Shown here: positions 55,248 through 64,000 of the stretch, piece after piece
Layout of the letters: the number at the start of each line of letters is the position of its first letter
How positions within the stretch are numbered: the first letter of the stretch is position 1
Source: Balanoglossus misakiensis
Taxonomy: Eukaryota > Hemichordata
DNA: 64,000 nucleotides
Direction: 5' to 3'
NCBI GenBank assembly: GCA_040954595.2
Contig: CM082591.2
Location: forward strand, 11,532,001 to 11,596,000
Position numbers and translations under genes: made by a program
Notes under the pieces: generated by a model
What the model was told of the DNA's origin: nothing
Databases searched by the model: none
Seen by the model: only the letters and a program-made list of their open reading frames with translations

Positions 55248-55718
55248 CTGTTAATATAAATATAATTAATTTTCTTTTAAATATCATCCAAATATTATAA
55301 TGGTTCTAGCAATTTCATAATCTGCATTAAGATAATACTGTGTGTATGATAAACTTTGTGGGTAGGATACAGATCTTTGCTTATTAGCAAAAAATATAAT
55401 ACCAGTATGTGTTTGGATTTAAAATGCAGTTCACAGTTGACTGTGTTGCACTTTGACTGCAAAATTAAAATATTTAGTTACATTTCCTTGCATTTAGTGT
55501 TGAAAATGTCACTTTCAGCTTTAAAGTGAGCACTGACATCTATGGAACAGAAGAAACAGGTTAAGTCGGTGGAGTCTTTTGAAGGAATTCCAGAACAAGT
55601 TTTTCTTGGTGTAATTATTGCAACAGCGGTTGATGTGTGACAGCTCAACTCAACTTCATCAGAATTGTCTTTTCCTTTATAGATTAGGGAAGTATTTGCA
55701 ACAGGCAGATGTACTCAC
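55248..55718. other. ELAC2 intron, no feature seen
   Basis: About 470 bases of AT-rich intron. I recognise no gene or repeat. Confidence 0.5.
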
Positions 55719-55773
55719 CAATGTCAATTCCATCAAGCTGGGCAAATATCTTGACAGCCGACATAATCACAGA
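55719..55773 (-). CDS. ELAC2: ELAC2 exon (AVKIFAQLDGIDI)
   Basis: 55 bases between the acceptor GCTTCTTTCCAG and the donor GTGAGTAC. It encodes SVIMSAVKIFAQLDGIDI in phase 0 and leaves one base. Human ELAC2 has EKYLEAIKIFSGPLKGIEL. Confidence 0.92.
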
Positions 55774-55793
55774 CTGGAAAGAAGCATCAAATA

Positions 55794-56027
55794 ATGATTA
55801 TTTACCTTTCACCTCCAGTTCCCTCAATAGAGGTCAACCCTACCATAGAAATTAATGGGTTTGGACTGAACCACGGTGGTGAAAGGGTTAGGCCAACATT
55901 AGCAATTGATGAGATTAAAGATAACAACAAGATCCCCCCAGTTGTGCCAGACTTTGACATTTTTGAGCTGAAAAACAACAAAAAGTGGTCCATGTACACT
56001 GTAGCAAAACGTCGTCACACTGGCTAA
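55794..56027 (+). other. Open frame opposite to ELAC2, unknown origin
   Basis: 77 codons ending in TAA. It opens with MIIYLSPP, passes VNPTIEINGFGLNHGG and PPVVPDFDIFELKN, and ends KKWSMYTVAKRRHTG. The balanced composition looks like real protein, but I recognise no family. A CTCCAG just before GTTCCC could act as a splice acceptor. It may be a retrotransposon gag fragment or a relic exon, and is only 21 bases from an ELAC2 acceptor on the other strand. Confidence 0.3.
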
Positions 56028-56589
56028 ATTCTTATTAACGAATGAATTTCACCACGACTTCAGAGTGACAACATTAATCACTGGAACATGTCTCATAAGG
56101 CTGCATTCACAAACACCTCTGGAGGGGGGGGGGTGGTGGTAGAATTGAGGGGGGGATTTGAAAAAATTGAGGGTATGTAAGGGGGGATTTGAAATAACTT
56201 AGGGACTGAAAGGGGGGGACTTGAAAACTTTGACGACTAAATATTTATTCGCGCCCTTTATTTTACAAAATTTACTAATGTGGGAGGGGGACACCCCTCC
56301 CACACCCATCCCCTCCATTCATCAACACCTTTCAATCATTGACTGGTTTATCTAGTGTCCCAGGTCAGGGGACTTGCCCCCACCCCATGATAACTTTGAG
56401 CGGCGATGGTTAAATTTGTCCTCCCCAACATACCGGTAGTTGAGCTTTTGCCGGGTTCATTAAAATGCAGCTTTGAGCTCTGTATTTTATAAAATTTTCT
56501 TACGTGAGTCAGCCATCTTTGCCCGGAGATTTGTCTATGGGGTTTCCCCAGACCCTCTTTCTGGAGTGCCCAACGGAAGAAGCAGGGGG

Positions 56590-56870
56590 GTCTGGGTAAC
56601 CGAGACTAGCACAGGGATGTATTTTTAGGCAGAAAATGGCAAGACCCAGTTGCCAAGCAATTATCACCATGAACTTTGCTACAAGTTTCACTATCACTTT
56701 CACTGGGGGTCTCAATTTTTTCAGCAGAGCCCCAGCTGCAGTAAGTTCCGACTACCTCAAGGTTTTGCCTATAGGTTTTGGGGCTCCTCATTTTACTGAT
56801 GTCCATCAGCAACAAGGGACATTGACCGTTGACTAAGTAAGCTGGTGCTAAACATCGCTCTTTTCAGAGG
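56590..56870 (+). repeat. Dispersed repeat, copy 2 (inverse of 11812-12063)
   Basis: Contains a 66-codon frame (56636-56836) with the same start and end as the inverse copy at 11.8 kb. See there. Confidence 0.7.
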
Positions 56871-57538
56871 GGTAATTTTACATGCAAGCTCATTAGAAAC
56901 TGCCACTTGTATCCCCTCTATTTTCAGCCACCCCCCCCCCCCCCACCCCTCTTTCCTTAATTAACTATTCACATCTGGTTTGAGGTCAGACAAGGGTCAT
57001 TATCCATTCATGGCTGTTTGAGCTCAGGTCAAGGGGATTACAGGTTATGCATTTAGGCACTAGGCGAAATTTTAGGGGTTGTTAAATAATTAATAAAACG
57101 AACAGTGTACTTTGTGAGAGGAAAAAATTCAAACGGACTTTGTGAAATTTTTCAGATGTTTATTTTTCAAAATGTTCTTTTGGTGTTCATGATTAGTATA
57201 GCCATGTTCTTGTTCTGCTATTTCCCATTCCGAAAAGCCTAAAGATTCAAACGTGTACACTTTGCCTCGTCTATTACTCTGAGGTTACTAGTAAAACTTG
57301 TTATGAAAAGTCGTAACTTCAACTGCACAATTGGGATGGGGGGTGCCTCTTTGTCTACTAAATTGTGACGTTGTTACACTTTCAAAGTTAACGTATTGCT
57401 GGCATCAAAGAAATATGGTGTTGCTGGTTTGGCGGTTGGTGCTACTAAATTGAATTTCATAATAATGGGACATATAGATGGAATTAATCATCATGTATAT
57501 TGTACAACCAATAGTGAAAAGAGTTGAAATGTACATAC
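56871..57538. other. ELAC2 intron, no gene seen
   Basis: A C-rich run at 56930-56945 and AT-rich sequence. Nothing else identified. Confidence 0.5.
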
Positions 57539-57606
57539 CAATCCAGGTGGTCCATAGTAAGTCACTTTCTTAGCTGTGCCTATGTCTCTTAGTGTCAGTG
57601 TTAAAC
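57539..57606 (-). CDS. ELAC2: ELAC2 exon (LTLTLRDIG...YYGPPGL)
   Basis: 68 bases between the acceptor GTTTGTCTTATGACAG and the donor GTATGTAC. Two bases complete a Gly with the previous exon. The peptide then starts LTLTLRDIGTAKKV and ends TYYGPPGL. Human ELAC2 has MILTLKETGLPKCVLSGPP. The open frame extends upstream of the acceptor to 57745, but only this part fits the protein family and the phases. Confidence 0.92.
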
Positions 57607-58072
57607 CTGTCATAAGACAAACCACTGGATTATACACATGTATATTCAAATGATGTATTCCTTGGCTGTCTACATTCATGTCTACACTGCCTACATTCTT
57701 GAATACTGGTGTGTTACGTATTGACAGCCAAGAAACCACTGTCATAGATATTTGTGATCAAATATATATCAGTTGTCATTTTTACTAAACATGGGTCACG
57801 GAAATGTTATAAACCAAGTAACAAATAATGTTTCATTTCATTTTTACATTGTAATGAGGGTGAATATTTTTATCCTTTTTGGAATGCTATTCCACACTGT
57901 GGGACCAACAAATTGGATTAAAGTCTGACCTATTAAACCGATTGTTATATTTTGGAGGATGAAGAATATTGTTATGTCTTGAATGACTATGGTAACCATG
58001 TTCTACACGGGAGAAGTGTGGGGTCTATTAGAAAGTGTGGCAGGAACAAAAATAGCAACCTGTAATTTGAAT
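57607..58072. other. ELAC2 intron, no feature seen
   Basis: The frame upstream of the exon (57607-57745) has an alternative AG, but no family support. I see no other feature. Confidence 0.45.
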
Positions 58073-58140
58073 TGACTGTATATGTAAAATGTAAAATATG
58101 CTCGACCGCAGTTCCTGTCTTCTCAATGATCTTTATTAAA

Positions 58141-58180
58141 AACCAACGTTTCGGCAGTCAACAGACTGCCTTCTTCAGGG
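58141..58180 (-). ncRNA. Possible hammerhead ribozyme core in the Penelope terminal repeat
   Basis: Sense strand (minus): CTGAAGA, A, GGCAGTC, loop TGTT, GACTGCC, GAAAC. CTGANGA and GAAA around a perfect 7-bp stem are the conserved core parts of a hammerhead, which Penelope-like elements are known to carry. Stems I and III are not obvious. The plus-strand copy at 59916-59945 has CTGAAGA and GAAA with a slightly mismatched stem. Confidence 0.35.
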
Positions 58181-58499
58181 TATACTAATGGAAACAAATA
58201 AAACATGATAGGAATCGGTTAAAATAGGTATGTGGTAAAAAGCAGTAAATTTCAGAAAATTAACAAAATTGGCATTACAATAAAAGGCGTCTCTGTGTGA
58301 CTGGAAGTTTAAAAATGAATAGTAATGACAAAAGTTGTACATTTCATGGGAATGTGCAGAGTGAAGAGAGAAACCAACCTTGATATGAAGTTGCAGTGTA
58401 TCGAGAAGTACAGTGATGGTGTTGGAAACTGACTCCCTAGTTAGTATGGGGCAGAAAGATCAAATGTAGACCCCCCAGGTGAGATGAGAATCTCATGGA

Positions 58500-59775
58500 G
58501 GGAACATGGTACGGAGGCATCATCCCTCCTTACGGTTGATACCATTTGGCGATAGGGTACCAAATTCAGTAATGAAGAAGAGTTCTTTTTGACGTCGGTT
58601 TTGTGTGTTGGGGCTGAACATTTTGCAGAGGCCACTGGCATGAAAGTGACTGAGGTTGTGACCAGGTTGGTTAAAGCCTCAGTATTTCTCGTAGGGGCAA
58701 AATTTTGTTTGAAACGGCATCTATAATTTCTAAAAATAGATGATAATTGATACTGAATCGAACAGTCATCATCCCCAGCTCTGCTCATAAACTCATACAA
58801 TTTACAATATAACGAGTGAAGAATGACTTTCTGTCCGGACAGAAAGTCACGTGAGTCAGGCTCCTGTTGACACACGTGACTTGTGCGCATGCGCACTCAA
58901 ATGTGAATTTATGCGGAAGAGGTTTGGTCGCCCCAAATCAAGCGACTCAGCGAAGAAATGCGCACTAATTCGGCGAAATTTTGGGAAGATAACTTAATGG
59001 GAGAAATCAGTCGATGGAACCAAATCAAATCCGAAAATGGTCTGACCATCAAATGTCAAAGTGGCACGTTTGCTGATCGACATGTACAACATTTCCGTTG
59101 TAAACAAACCCGCGCATCATTTCAAGTGTTACGGGCAATATTTACAGCTTGCACGTAGCTACAGTTGCCCAAACCTTTCTTCTATCTTCATTATATAGTA
59201 TTCCATGATGAATGTACGGGAAAAACGGGCATTTTTCGATGGATACACACGAGAAATACTGGGGCTTTAACATGTTCTGAGACTGGGGTGGGTTTGTTAT
59301 TTTTGATGGTGTAGATGTGTTCATATAGGCGTCGTTTGAATTCTCTTTTTGTTTCGCCTATGTATTGTTTTAGGCATTTCTGGCAGGTTATGATGTAGAT
59401 AAGGTTGCGGGTACTGCATTTGATGTTCCCAATGACTTTGTGGGTTTTGCCGGTGTGTGTACTAGTGATGGTGTCTGTTTCTGAAATAAAGGGACATTGG
59501 TTGCATTTGCCACAACGTTTGGTGTCGCCAGTAGTGCGATCGGTGGGTGTGGCTTTCAGGTTTGCTCTTACAAGGATCTTCCTCATGTTGGGCGATTGTT
59601 TGTACGCTGTTATTGGTAATTCCTTAATAGCCTTGTTTATTTCTGTGTCATTGGAAAGAGTGTTTGGTGAGAATGTCGGAAATTTTGGGGAGGGCAGGAT
59701 TGAAGGTGACAACCAAGGGAATTCTTTGGTTGTGTCGTCAACTTTGGTTGTGTGTACAACTTTTGTCATTACCAT
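58500..59775 (-). pseudogene. Penelope-like GIY-YIG endonuclease domain, split by a TTAA element
   Basis: The frame 59191-59775 has CGKCNQCPF, a zinc-finger-like Cys cluster of animal Penelope elements, then NLIYIITCQKCLKQYIGET (the GIY...YIG signature, with Ile-Tyr and Tyr-Ile-Gly) and FKRRLYEHI with the catalytic Arg region. It breaks at VSEH. The continuation, NQPGHNLSHFHASGL and KELFFITEFGTLSPNGINR, the family's C-terminal motif, lies at about 58500-58670, beyond the TTAA insertion, and ends in a stop. This nuclease nicks target DNA for retrotransposition. The reverse transcriptase is absent, so the copy is inactive. Confidence 0.85.
58671..59270. mobile_element. TTAA element inside the Penelope endonuclease
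   Basis: TTAA at 58671-58674 and 59267-59270. Inverted ends are AAGCCTCAGTATTTCTCGT on the left and its near-identical inverse (AAGCCCCAGTATTTCTCGT) on the right. The interior has a short palindrome (GACTTTCTGTCCGGACAG) and a 66-codon frame at 58958 of no known family. Its position interrupts a coding frame exactly at a TTAA. Confidence 0.8.
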
Positions 59776-60303
59776 TTATTTTTAAACTTCCAGTCACACA
59801 GAGACGCCTTTTATTGTAATGCCAATTTTGTTAATTTTCTGAAATTTACTGCTTTTTACCACATACCTATTTTAACCGATTCCTATCATGTTTTATTTGT
59901 TTCCATTAGTATACCCTGAAGAAGGCAGTCTGTGTACTGCCGAAATGTTGGTTTTTAATAAAGATCATTCAGAAGACAGGAACTGCGGTCGAGCATATTT
60001 TACATTTTACACTTTGTTCTACGTCCGATGCGCTCCCACCTTGCGCTGAAAACTTCGATAGTTGTAGTTGGACTGACTTTCCTACCTATCCTTTTGAACA
60101 ATTTAAGTCATACTCTTTTTCATTGGACCTTTCTTCATAATAATTTTCTTTTAGAAAAGTTCTTTTTTGTGTTTGATGACTAGTTCAATTCTTGTCAACT
60201 GCAGACAGACTAGATTAAACATTCAATGAGAGATTTTAAGGTATCTAACCAAAAATTCACCTTCAGCATAGAACGCAAATTTTGATGCATGCTTCAAGAA
60301 CAT

Positions 60304-60500
60304 GCAATAGGGGAGGTTTGTCTTTACCGCCATATTTGCAACACGGTGGGTTGTGGGTTAGGTGGAGGCCAACTGGAGGGGCACTTGACGTAGGAACATG
60401 TCTAGGACAAGTTGCGTCTTCCACGAGTGCCCCTCCAGTTCTATCCCACAACCCAACCAGTTTTCCAAGATGGTTGTAAAGACAAACCTCGCCTTTACTA
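60304..60500. repeat. Imperfect palindrome (MITE-like)
   Basis: GGTTTGTCTTTAC, GGGTTGTGGG and AACTGGAGGGGCAC on the left recur inversely on the right. The loop is near 60395-60420. No coding content. Confidence 0.6.
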
Positions 60501-60661
60501 TGCAGTGCCTGCACTGGTTTGTAAGGGAGACTGTGATGGAGCTAAGGACCCGTGTGAGCTGACATTATGGCATACTGGGGTAAGACCACCAACATACATT
60601 TTCAGATATGAATCTATGGACAGTTGAAATAATGAGTAGCAAAGGCAATGATAATACATAC

Positions 60662-60732
60662 CAACCACACCACCAATACTATTCCATGATAGACTGGTTA
60701 GAAATACATTTTCAACTTTTGAGACCCACATT
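60662..60732 (-). CDS. ELAC2: ELAC2 exon (ENVFLTSLSWNSIGG)
   Basis: 71 bases between the acceptor TTTTCAATTGCAG and the donor GTATGTAT. One base completes the Gly of the previous exon. The peptide starts MWVSKVENVFLTSLSWNSIG and ends GVV plus one base. Human ELAC2 has LDNIFLTRMHWSNVGGLSG. This strand-helix is part of the beta-lactamase fold. Confidence 0.95.
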
Positions 60733-61296
60733 CTGCAATTGAAAAAAAACATAGCATCAAGGACATTGTGGTCCCTGGTCCCATTCGAGGATTACATGGA
60801 AACAGGTAAACACCAGGATAAAAATTCACACCAGAATAAAAATCATAAGTGACATATTTACCAATGATTTAAAAATGGGACCTAAAAACGTGGCATAGTA
60901 TTTTACAGAAATTAGATCAAAGTATGATTAGGGGATGTGAAATAACTAAAATATACATGTACACATGGCCAATTTACACAATATTTTTTATTATGGGGGA
61001 GGGGTTGTTTAAGCTTTTTTTCAATTGATACCACAACATGCAAATTAGCAGCATTTTTATGAGTTTTAAATTTGAGCCATCAGTATCAGTGGTACAAACA
61101 AGGAGATAACCCTTACAAATTGTGATGGACGTACTTTCAATAGTTTAATTCATTTTGTCTTTTTCTTTTTTGCTTGGGTCAACACAAATATTGGGGTGCC
61201 TGTTTGCTCTTTACTTTCGGTAGTAGGGGAAGGGAAGGCGTTTGAGGTCAAACACAATCAGGTGCACTTCAGTGTGGAGAAAATGGCAGGTGGTAA
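60733..61296. other. ELAC2 intron, no feature seen
   Basis: AT-rich intron sequence. I recognise no gene or repeat. Confidence 0.5.
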
Positions 61297-61330
61297 TTAA
61301 AGCTGTGAGCAGCGTTGACGGGGCCTAAGC
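61297..61330 (+). mobile_element. Helentron-like 5' end, solo fragment
   Basis: ATTAAAGCTGTGAGCAGC and GACGGGGCCTAAGC match the start of the nested family. The rest of the element is not recognisable downstream. Confidence 0.5.
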
Positions 61331-61744
61331 AAATATTGAACACGTACTTCCTAGCCATGAGGGCCAGTACAAGGTATGGTTGAGGTTGTAGCCTAGGCCG
61401 AGGGAAATAGCATAGGATTTTGGTAAGGCACAATCACAAGGGGGTGGAAAAGGCTGCTCCGGCCTGAGTATAGGAGAGGCTGTAGATGTTTGATAAGAAA
61501 CCAGATCCTAACGTGTGACACTGATTGAAGTAACCTCAGTCTGTGAACTAAACTCATGTTGGTGACGTGACTGGTTTAGATCTCTCTGCTTTTTTGGGGG
61601 GGGATTCATAGTTAGGGTTTCGAGACCAGAGGGGTCTCGAAACCCTCTTGAAATTGTGTTGTTTTTAGCTCTGCTGTCACTTGTGTCAGCTGAGCTGTAG
61701 CAGTAGGTTGATAAGTGTCCGTTGTCCGTCAACTTTTGGTATTT

Positions 61745-62220
61745 AGGGGCACAAGCGCCTGAGGGCGCTTGTGCCCCTTCTGTTATTGCTGGAGTTTTTC
61801 TTCTTTCTTCTTGAGTCGTTTTTTTGCGCGCCGTATGTTAAACGGGCATATTATCATGGTGAATAAGCGACGTACAATGATGTATGCACAGCGTATAACG
61901 ATGCACAAGCAGCGTATAAAGATGCACAAGCAGTGTATAATGATGCACAAGCAGCGTATAATGATGTATAAGCGTCGTATAATGATGTATGGGCAGCGTA
62001 TTATGATGTATGCACAGCGTATAATGATGTATGCACATTGTATAATGATGTACGAGCAGCGTATAATGATGTACGAGCGTCGTATAATGATGTATGGGCA
62101 GCATATAATGTTGTATGCACATTGTATACTAATGTATGAGCGTTGTATGATGATGTACGAGCAGCGTATAATGATGTATGAGCGTCGTATAATGATGTAT
62201 GGGCAGCGTATAATGGTAAC
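61745..62220 (-). mobile_element. Helentron-like 3' end with a 21-bp tandem array
   Basis: The hairpin GGGGCACAAGCGCC...GGCGCTTGTGCCCC (61746-61778) and the CTTCTTGAGTCGTTTTTTTG motif (read as plus) are shared with the element end at 62838. Directly after it, 61850-62215 is a tandem array of about 21-bp units such as GCGTATAATGATGTATGGGCA. The unit is seven codons long, so long open frames appear on both strands; they are not genes. Confidence 0.65.
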
Positions 62221-62574
62221 AATGGACTTAAGACAGCTGTGGCTTTCCATAGATTCACACCAATGACTCATTGGTATCCTGGTGCAACAACTGCAAATCT
62301 CCTTCAGTGAAAACAAATGAGTACTTTCATGACATAGACACACTAGGTACATGAACCAGTTGGGGTAAACATATATTACACAGAATCAACAAGACTTCAT
62401 AGTAAGACTGCTTGTAGCAATCTGATTAAAAGCAGATGTAGGGTATGGTGACATCTTTTGCTTGCGGGATGAGGCAACAGCATAAGAATACCGTACAGCA
62501 TAAAGGTAACCTACATATGGTTTTAATCAGATTGTGATAATAGATAATTTTTTCCATCTGACAGATTGACTTAC

Positions 62575-62631
62575 CCATGTTGCATCATCATTCTCTGTGT
62601 TCCTTCACCACAGTTGATCAGATAACGGCAA
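62575..62631 (-). CDS. ELAC2: ELAC2 exon (CRYLINCGEGTQR), first in the window
   Basis: 57 bases between the acceptor GTTGTTCTAG and the donor GTAAGTCA. It encodes CRYLINCGEGTQRMMMQH and leaves two bases. NCGEGxQR is the signature of the N-terminal half of tRNase Z long forms (human RYLFNCGEGVQRLM). The upstream exons with the start codon must lie beyond 64000, since I found none between 62632 and the edge. ELAC2 removes 3' trailers from precursor tRNAs in nucleus and mitochondria. Confidence 0.95.
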
Positions 62632-62837
62632 CTAGAACAACAAAATATATGAACCAAAATATAGGTGGCCACCGGCCACCCCCACTTCATAACTCTAACC
62701 AAATAATGATAGTTCCAAATAAAGCCATCAACTCCAATTTTGAAATGTTTGTGATGTTCTCACGCTATATCCAATTTGCGATCATGATGGATGCAATGCG
62801 GATAGCATTTTTCACAGAGAGAGCTCTTCCTCCTTGT

Positions 62838-63640
62838 TAGGGGCCCAAGCGCCCTCAGGCGCTTGGGCCCCTTCTGTTATTGCTGGACTTTTTCTTCTTT
62901 CTTCTTGAGTCGTTTTTTTGCTCCCGTTTTTCTCAAAAACCCCTGGACCTGTTCTTATCAAATTTGGCATGGTGGTTGGGGCCCATGAGTACTGGTGCTC
63001 CTGCCCTTTGAATTTGTAATTAGTCACGTGACTTGGTGGCTATAATCGAGCGAAATTTTCAAATTGACCTGATTTGCACGTTAATGGGGGCATGTACATT
63101 CTTTTTCGCGACTTTTGTAGACCATGTGGCCAAAATCCCCTGTGCCAAATATCAAGGTCCTAGGCCACGTCGATTTTGAGAAGAAGATTTTTGTGATATT
63201 TTTCGCATTTTTGTGGGCTGAGGATGAACACTGGGGCATCAGACTTTGACCGTCATTACGTAATGTTGTGGAGGTCTCATTTAGGGTACTCACTTCTGAC
63301 GGGTTGCAGTAGTCCTTGGAAAATCAGCTGAAATACGTAAACAGACCAGTGATTATTTTCCACGGAATGAATTTTGGGACAACACATTATCATTAACGTT
63401 TAGGGGGGGTCACATACTTTTGCCACCGAACTTTTGCTTTTGAGTCCACAAAATTGCAGTTTCGCACCCTTTATTTTACAAAATTTTCTAATTGCAGTTT
63501 CGCACCCTTTATTTTACAAAATTTTCTACACCCACCCCCTTCTGTCTCCGCCACATTTCATTTTTTGCTGGTTTGTCTAGTGTACCACGGAAGACTTCTT
63601 GCCACCCCACCCCGATGCTTACTTTGAGTGGAGTCGCAAA
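62838..63640 (-). mobile_element. Helentron-like element end and adjoining sequence
   Basis: The hairpin GGGGCCCAAGCGCC...GGCGCTTGGGCCCC (62841-62872) is followed by sequence of the family type (CTTCTTGAGTCGTTTTTTTG, TCACGTGACTTGGTGG). The 5' end was not found before the MITE at 63643. A 43-base segment (TTGCAGTTTCGCACCCTTTA and onwards) is tandemly repeated near 63460-63520. Confidence 0.5.
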
Positions 63641-63642
63641 AT

Positions 63643-64000
63643 CAGAGGTCGCGGTAACATTTTTTTGAGTGCGTCTTTTTGACGCATTCATAAAAAAAAT
63701 GCGTCAAACTCCTTTCAGCCTGCGTCCTAGACATGTCTAGTTCAATATTCATTAAACAAAATTAGCTACATTTTGAGTACAAAAGGTTGGGCGCACTAGT
63801 GGTTGTTACATTTTGAGTACAAAGTTTGCGCGCACAAGTGATTATTTTGATCCCAGGGGGATAGTCAGCGGTATGCGGTATCACGCGTATGGTTTCCGTT
63901 GACCATTGTGCATATAGAGCGGCCGTTCCTATGCGTCAATATTGACGCACTGATTAAGATATCTGCGTCAAGTGAGGATTTTTTGCGTCAAATACGCATA
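63643..64000. mobile_element. MITE with CAGAGGTCGCG end, copy 2 (cut by the window edge)
   Basis: Matches 42834-43151 from CAGAGGTCGCGGTAAC onwards. It has about 65 extra bases around 63800-63865, where part of the interior is duplicated. Confidence 0.75.

Larger units (their letters stand above)
58073..60017 (-). mobile_element. Penelope-like element, 5'-truncated, between inverted terminal copies
   Basis: Both ends carry the same roughly 240-base sequence in inverse orientation (58073-58315 and 59777-60017), each with AATAAAGATCATT and AACTTCCAGTCACACAGAG. Between them lies the C-terminal GIY-YIG endonuclease part of a Penelope-like polyprotein on the minus strand. The reverse transcriptase is missing. 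A 600-base TTAA element splits the endonuclease. Inverted or tandem terminal copies with truncation are usual for this class of retroelement. Confidence 0.75.

Noticed and set aside
57607-57745. Upstream extension of the ELAC2 exon at 57539 to a full 84-codon frame
   Set aside because: A good acceptor at 57606 fits the phase of the previous exon and the family alignment. The extra residues have no counterpart in tRNase Z.
58441-58896. 151-codon minus-strand frame as a separate gene
   Set aside because: It crosses the border of the TTAA element, and the Penelope C-terminal motif lies in a different frame.
61769-62352. Frames of 165 and 189 codons on both strands
   Set aside because: They come from a 21-bp tandem repeat, and both strands are open. 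The peptides are simple repeats.
12917-62631. ELAC2 as a processed pseudogene
   Set aside because: Introns are present, splice sites are consensus-like, and all phases agree with no stop in twelve exons.
1-64000. tRNA, rRNA or bacterial-type operons
   Set aside because: I looked for tRNA-like cloverleaf ends, rRNA motifs and prokaryotic gene spacing and saw none. tRNA-like strings are only primer-binding sites.

Overview
The window is animal nuclear DNA, almost certainly from an invertebrate metazoan. Spliced exons, Ty3/gypsy, non-LTR and Penelope retroelements, Crypton-type recombinases and MITEs all point to a repeat-rich metazoan genome. The repeat families would fit a marine deuterostome or another marine invertebrate, but nothing here fixes the species.

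The only host gene I can establish is on the minus strand: ELAC2, the long form of tRNase Z. I placed twelve exons (62.63 kb down to 12.92 kb) by splice sites and by reading phase, which is continuous across every junction. They encode about 320 residues of the non-catalytic N-terminal beta-lactamase-like half and the linker. A thirteenth exon at 12.2 kb is possible. The 5' end lies beyond the right edge. The catalytic half (HxHxDH domain) is not in the window and must lie beyond the left edge if the gene is intact. One intron (14.58-43.65 kb) is about 29 kb and is packed with transposons.

Layout, left to right. 1-3.7 kb: minus-strand gypsy element A, with a foldback element in its reverse transcriptase. 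3.7-7.3 kb: plus-strand gypsy B (pol and 3' LTR). 7.3-8.5 kb: a LINE fragment inside minus-strand gypsy E (8.5-11.45 kb). 11.8-14.6 kb: small repeats, two ELAC2 exons and an 84-bp-unit foldback. 15.4-16.3 kb: a long palindrome. 17.2-19.5 kb: a Crypton-like element with an intact 530-codon recombinase. 19.7-31.4 kb: eight Helentron-like elements nested like brackets, carrying dozens of direct-repeat nuclear-receptor half-sites. 31.9-32.9 kb: gypsy C (LTR plus gag). 33.4-35.1 kb: a decayed second Crypton. 35.6-42.4 kb: gypsy D, whose integrase ends in a PHD finger and which is followed by further reading frames including a C2H2 finger plus TatD-type nuclease. 42.8-64 kb: ELAC2 exons separated by MITEs, a 2.2-kb foldback, an internally deleted Crypton copy with two TTAA insertions, a reference copy of the Helentron-like family, a Penelope-like GIY-YIG fragment with its own TTAA insertion, and a 21-bp tandem array.

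Apart from ELAC2 and the Crypton recombinase, every long reading frame is visibly broken by stops, frameshifts, deletions or insertions. The two most unusual items are the gypsy element carrying PHD and TatD modules and the balanced nesting of Helentron-like elements loaded with DR1/DR4 motifs.
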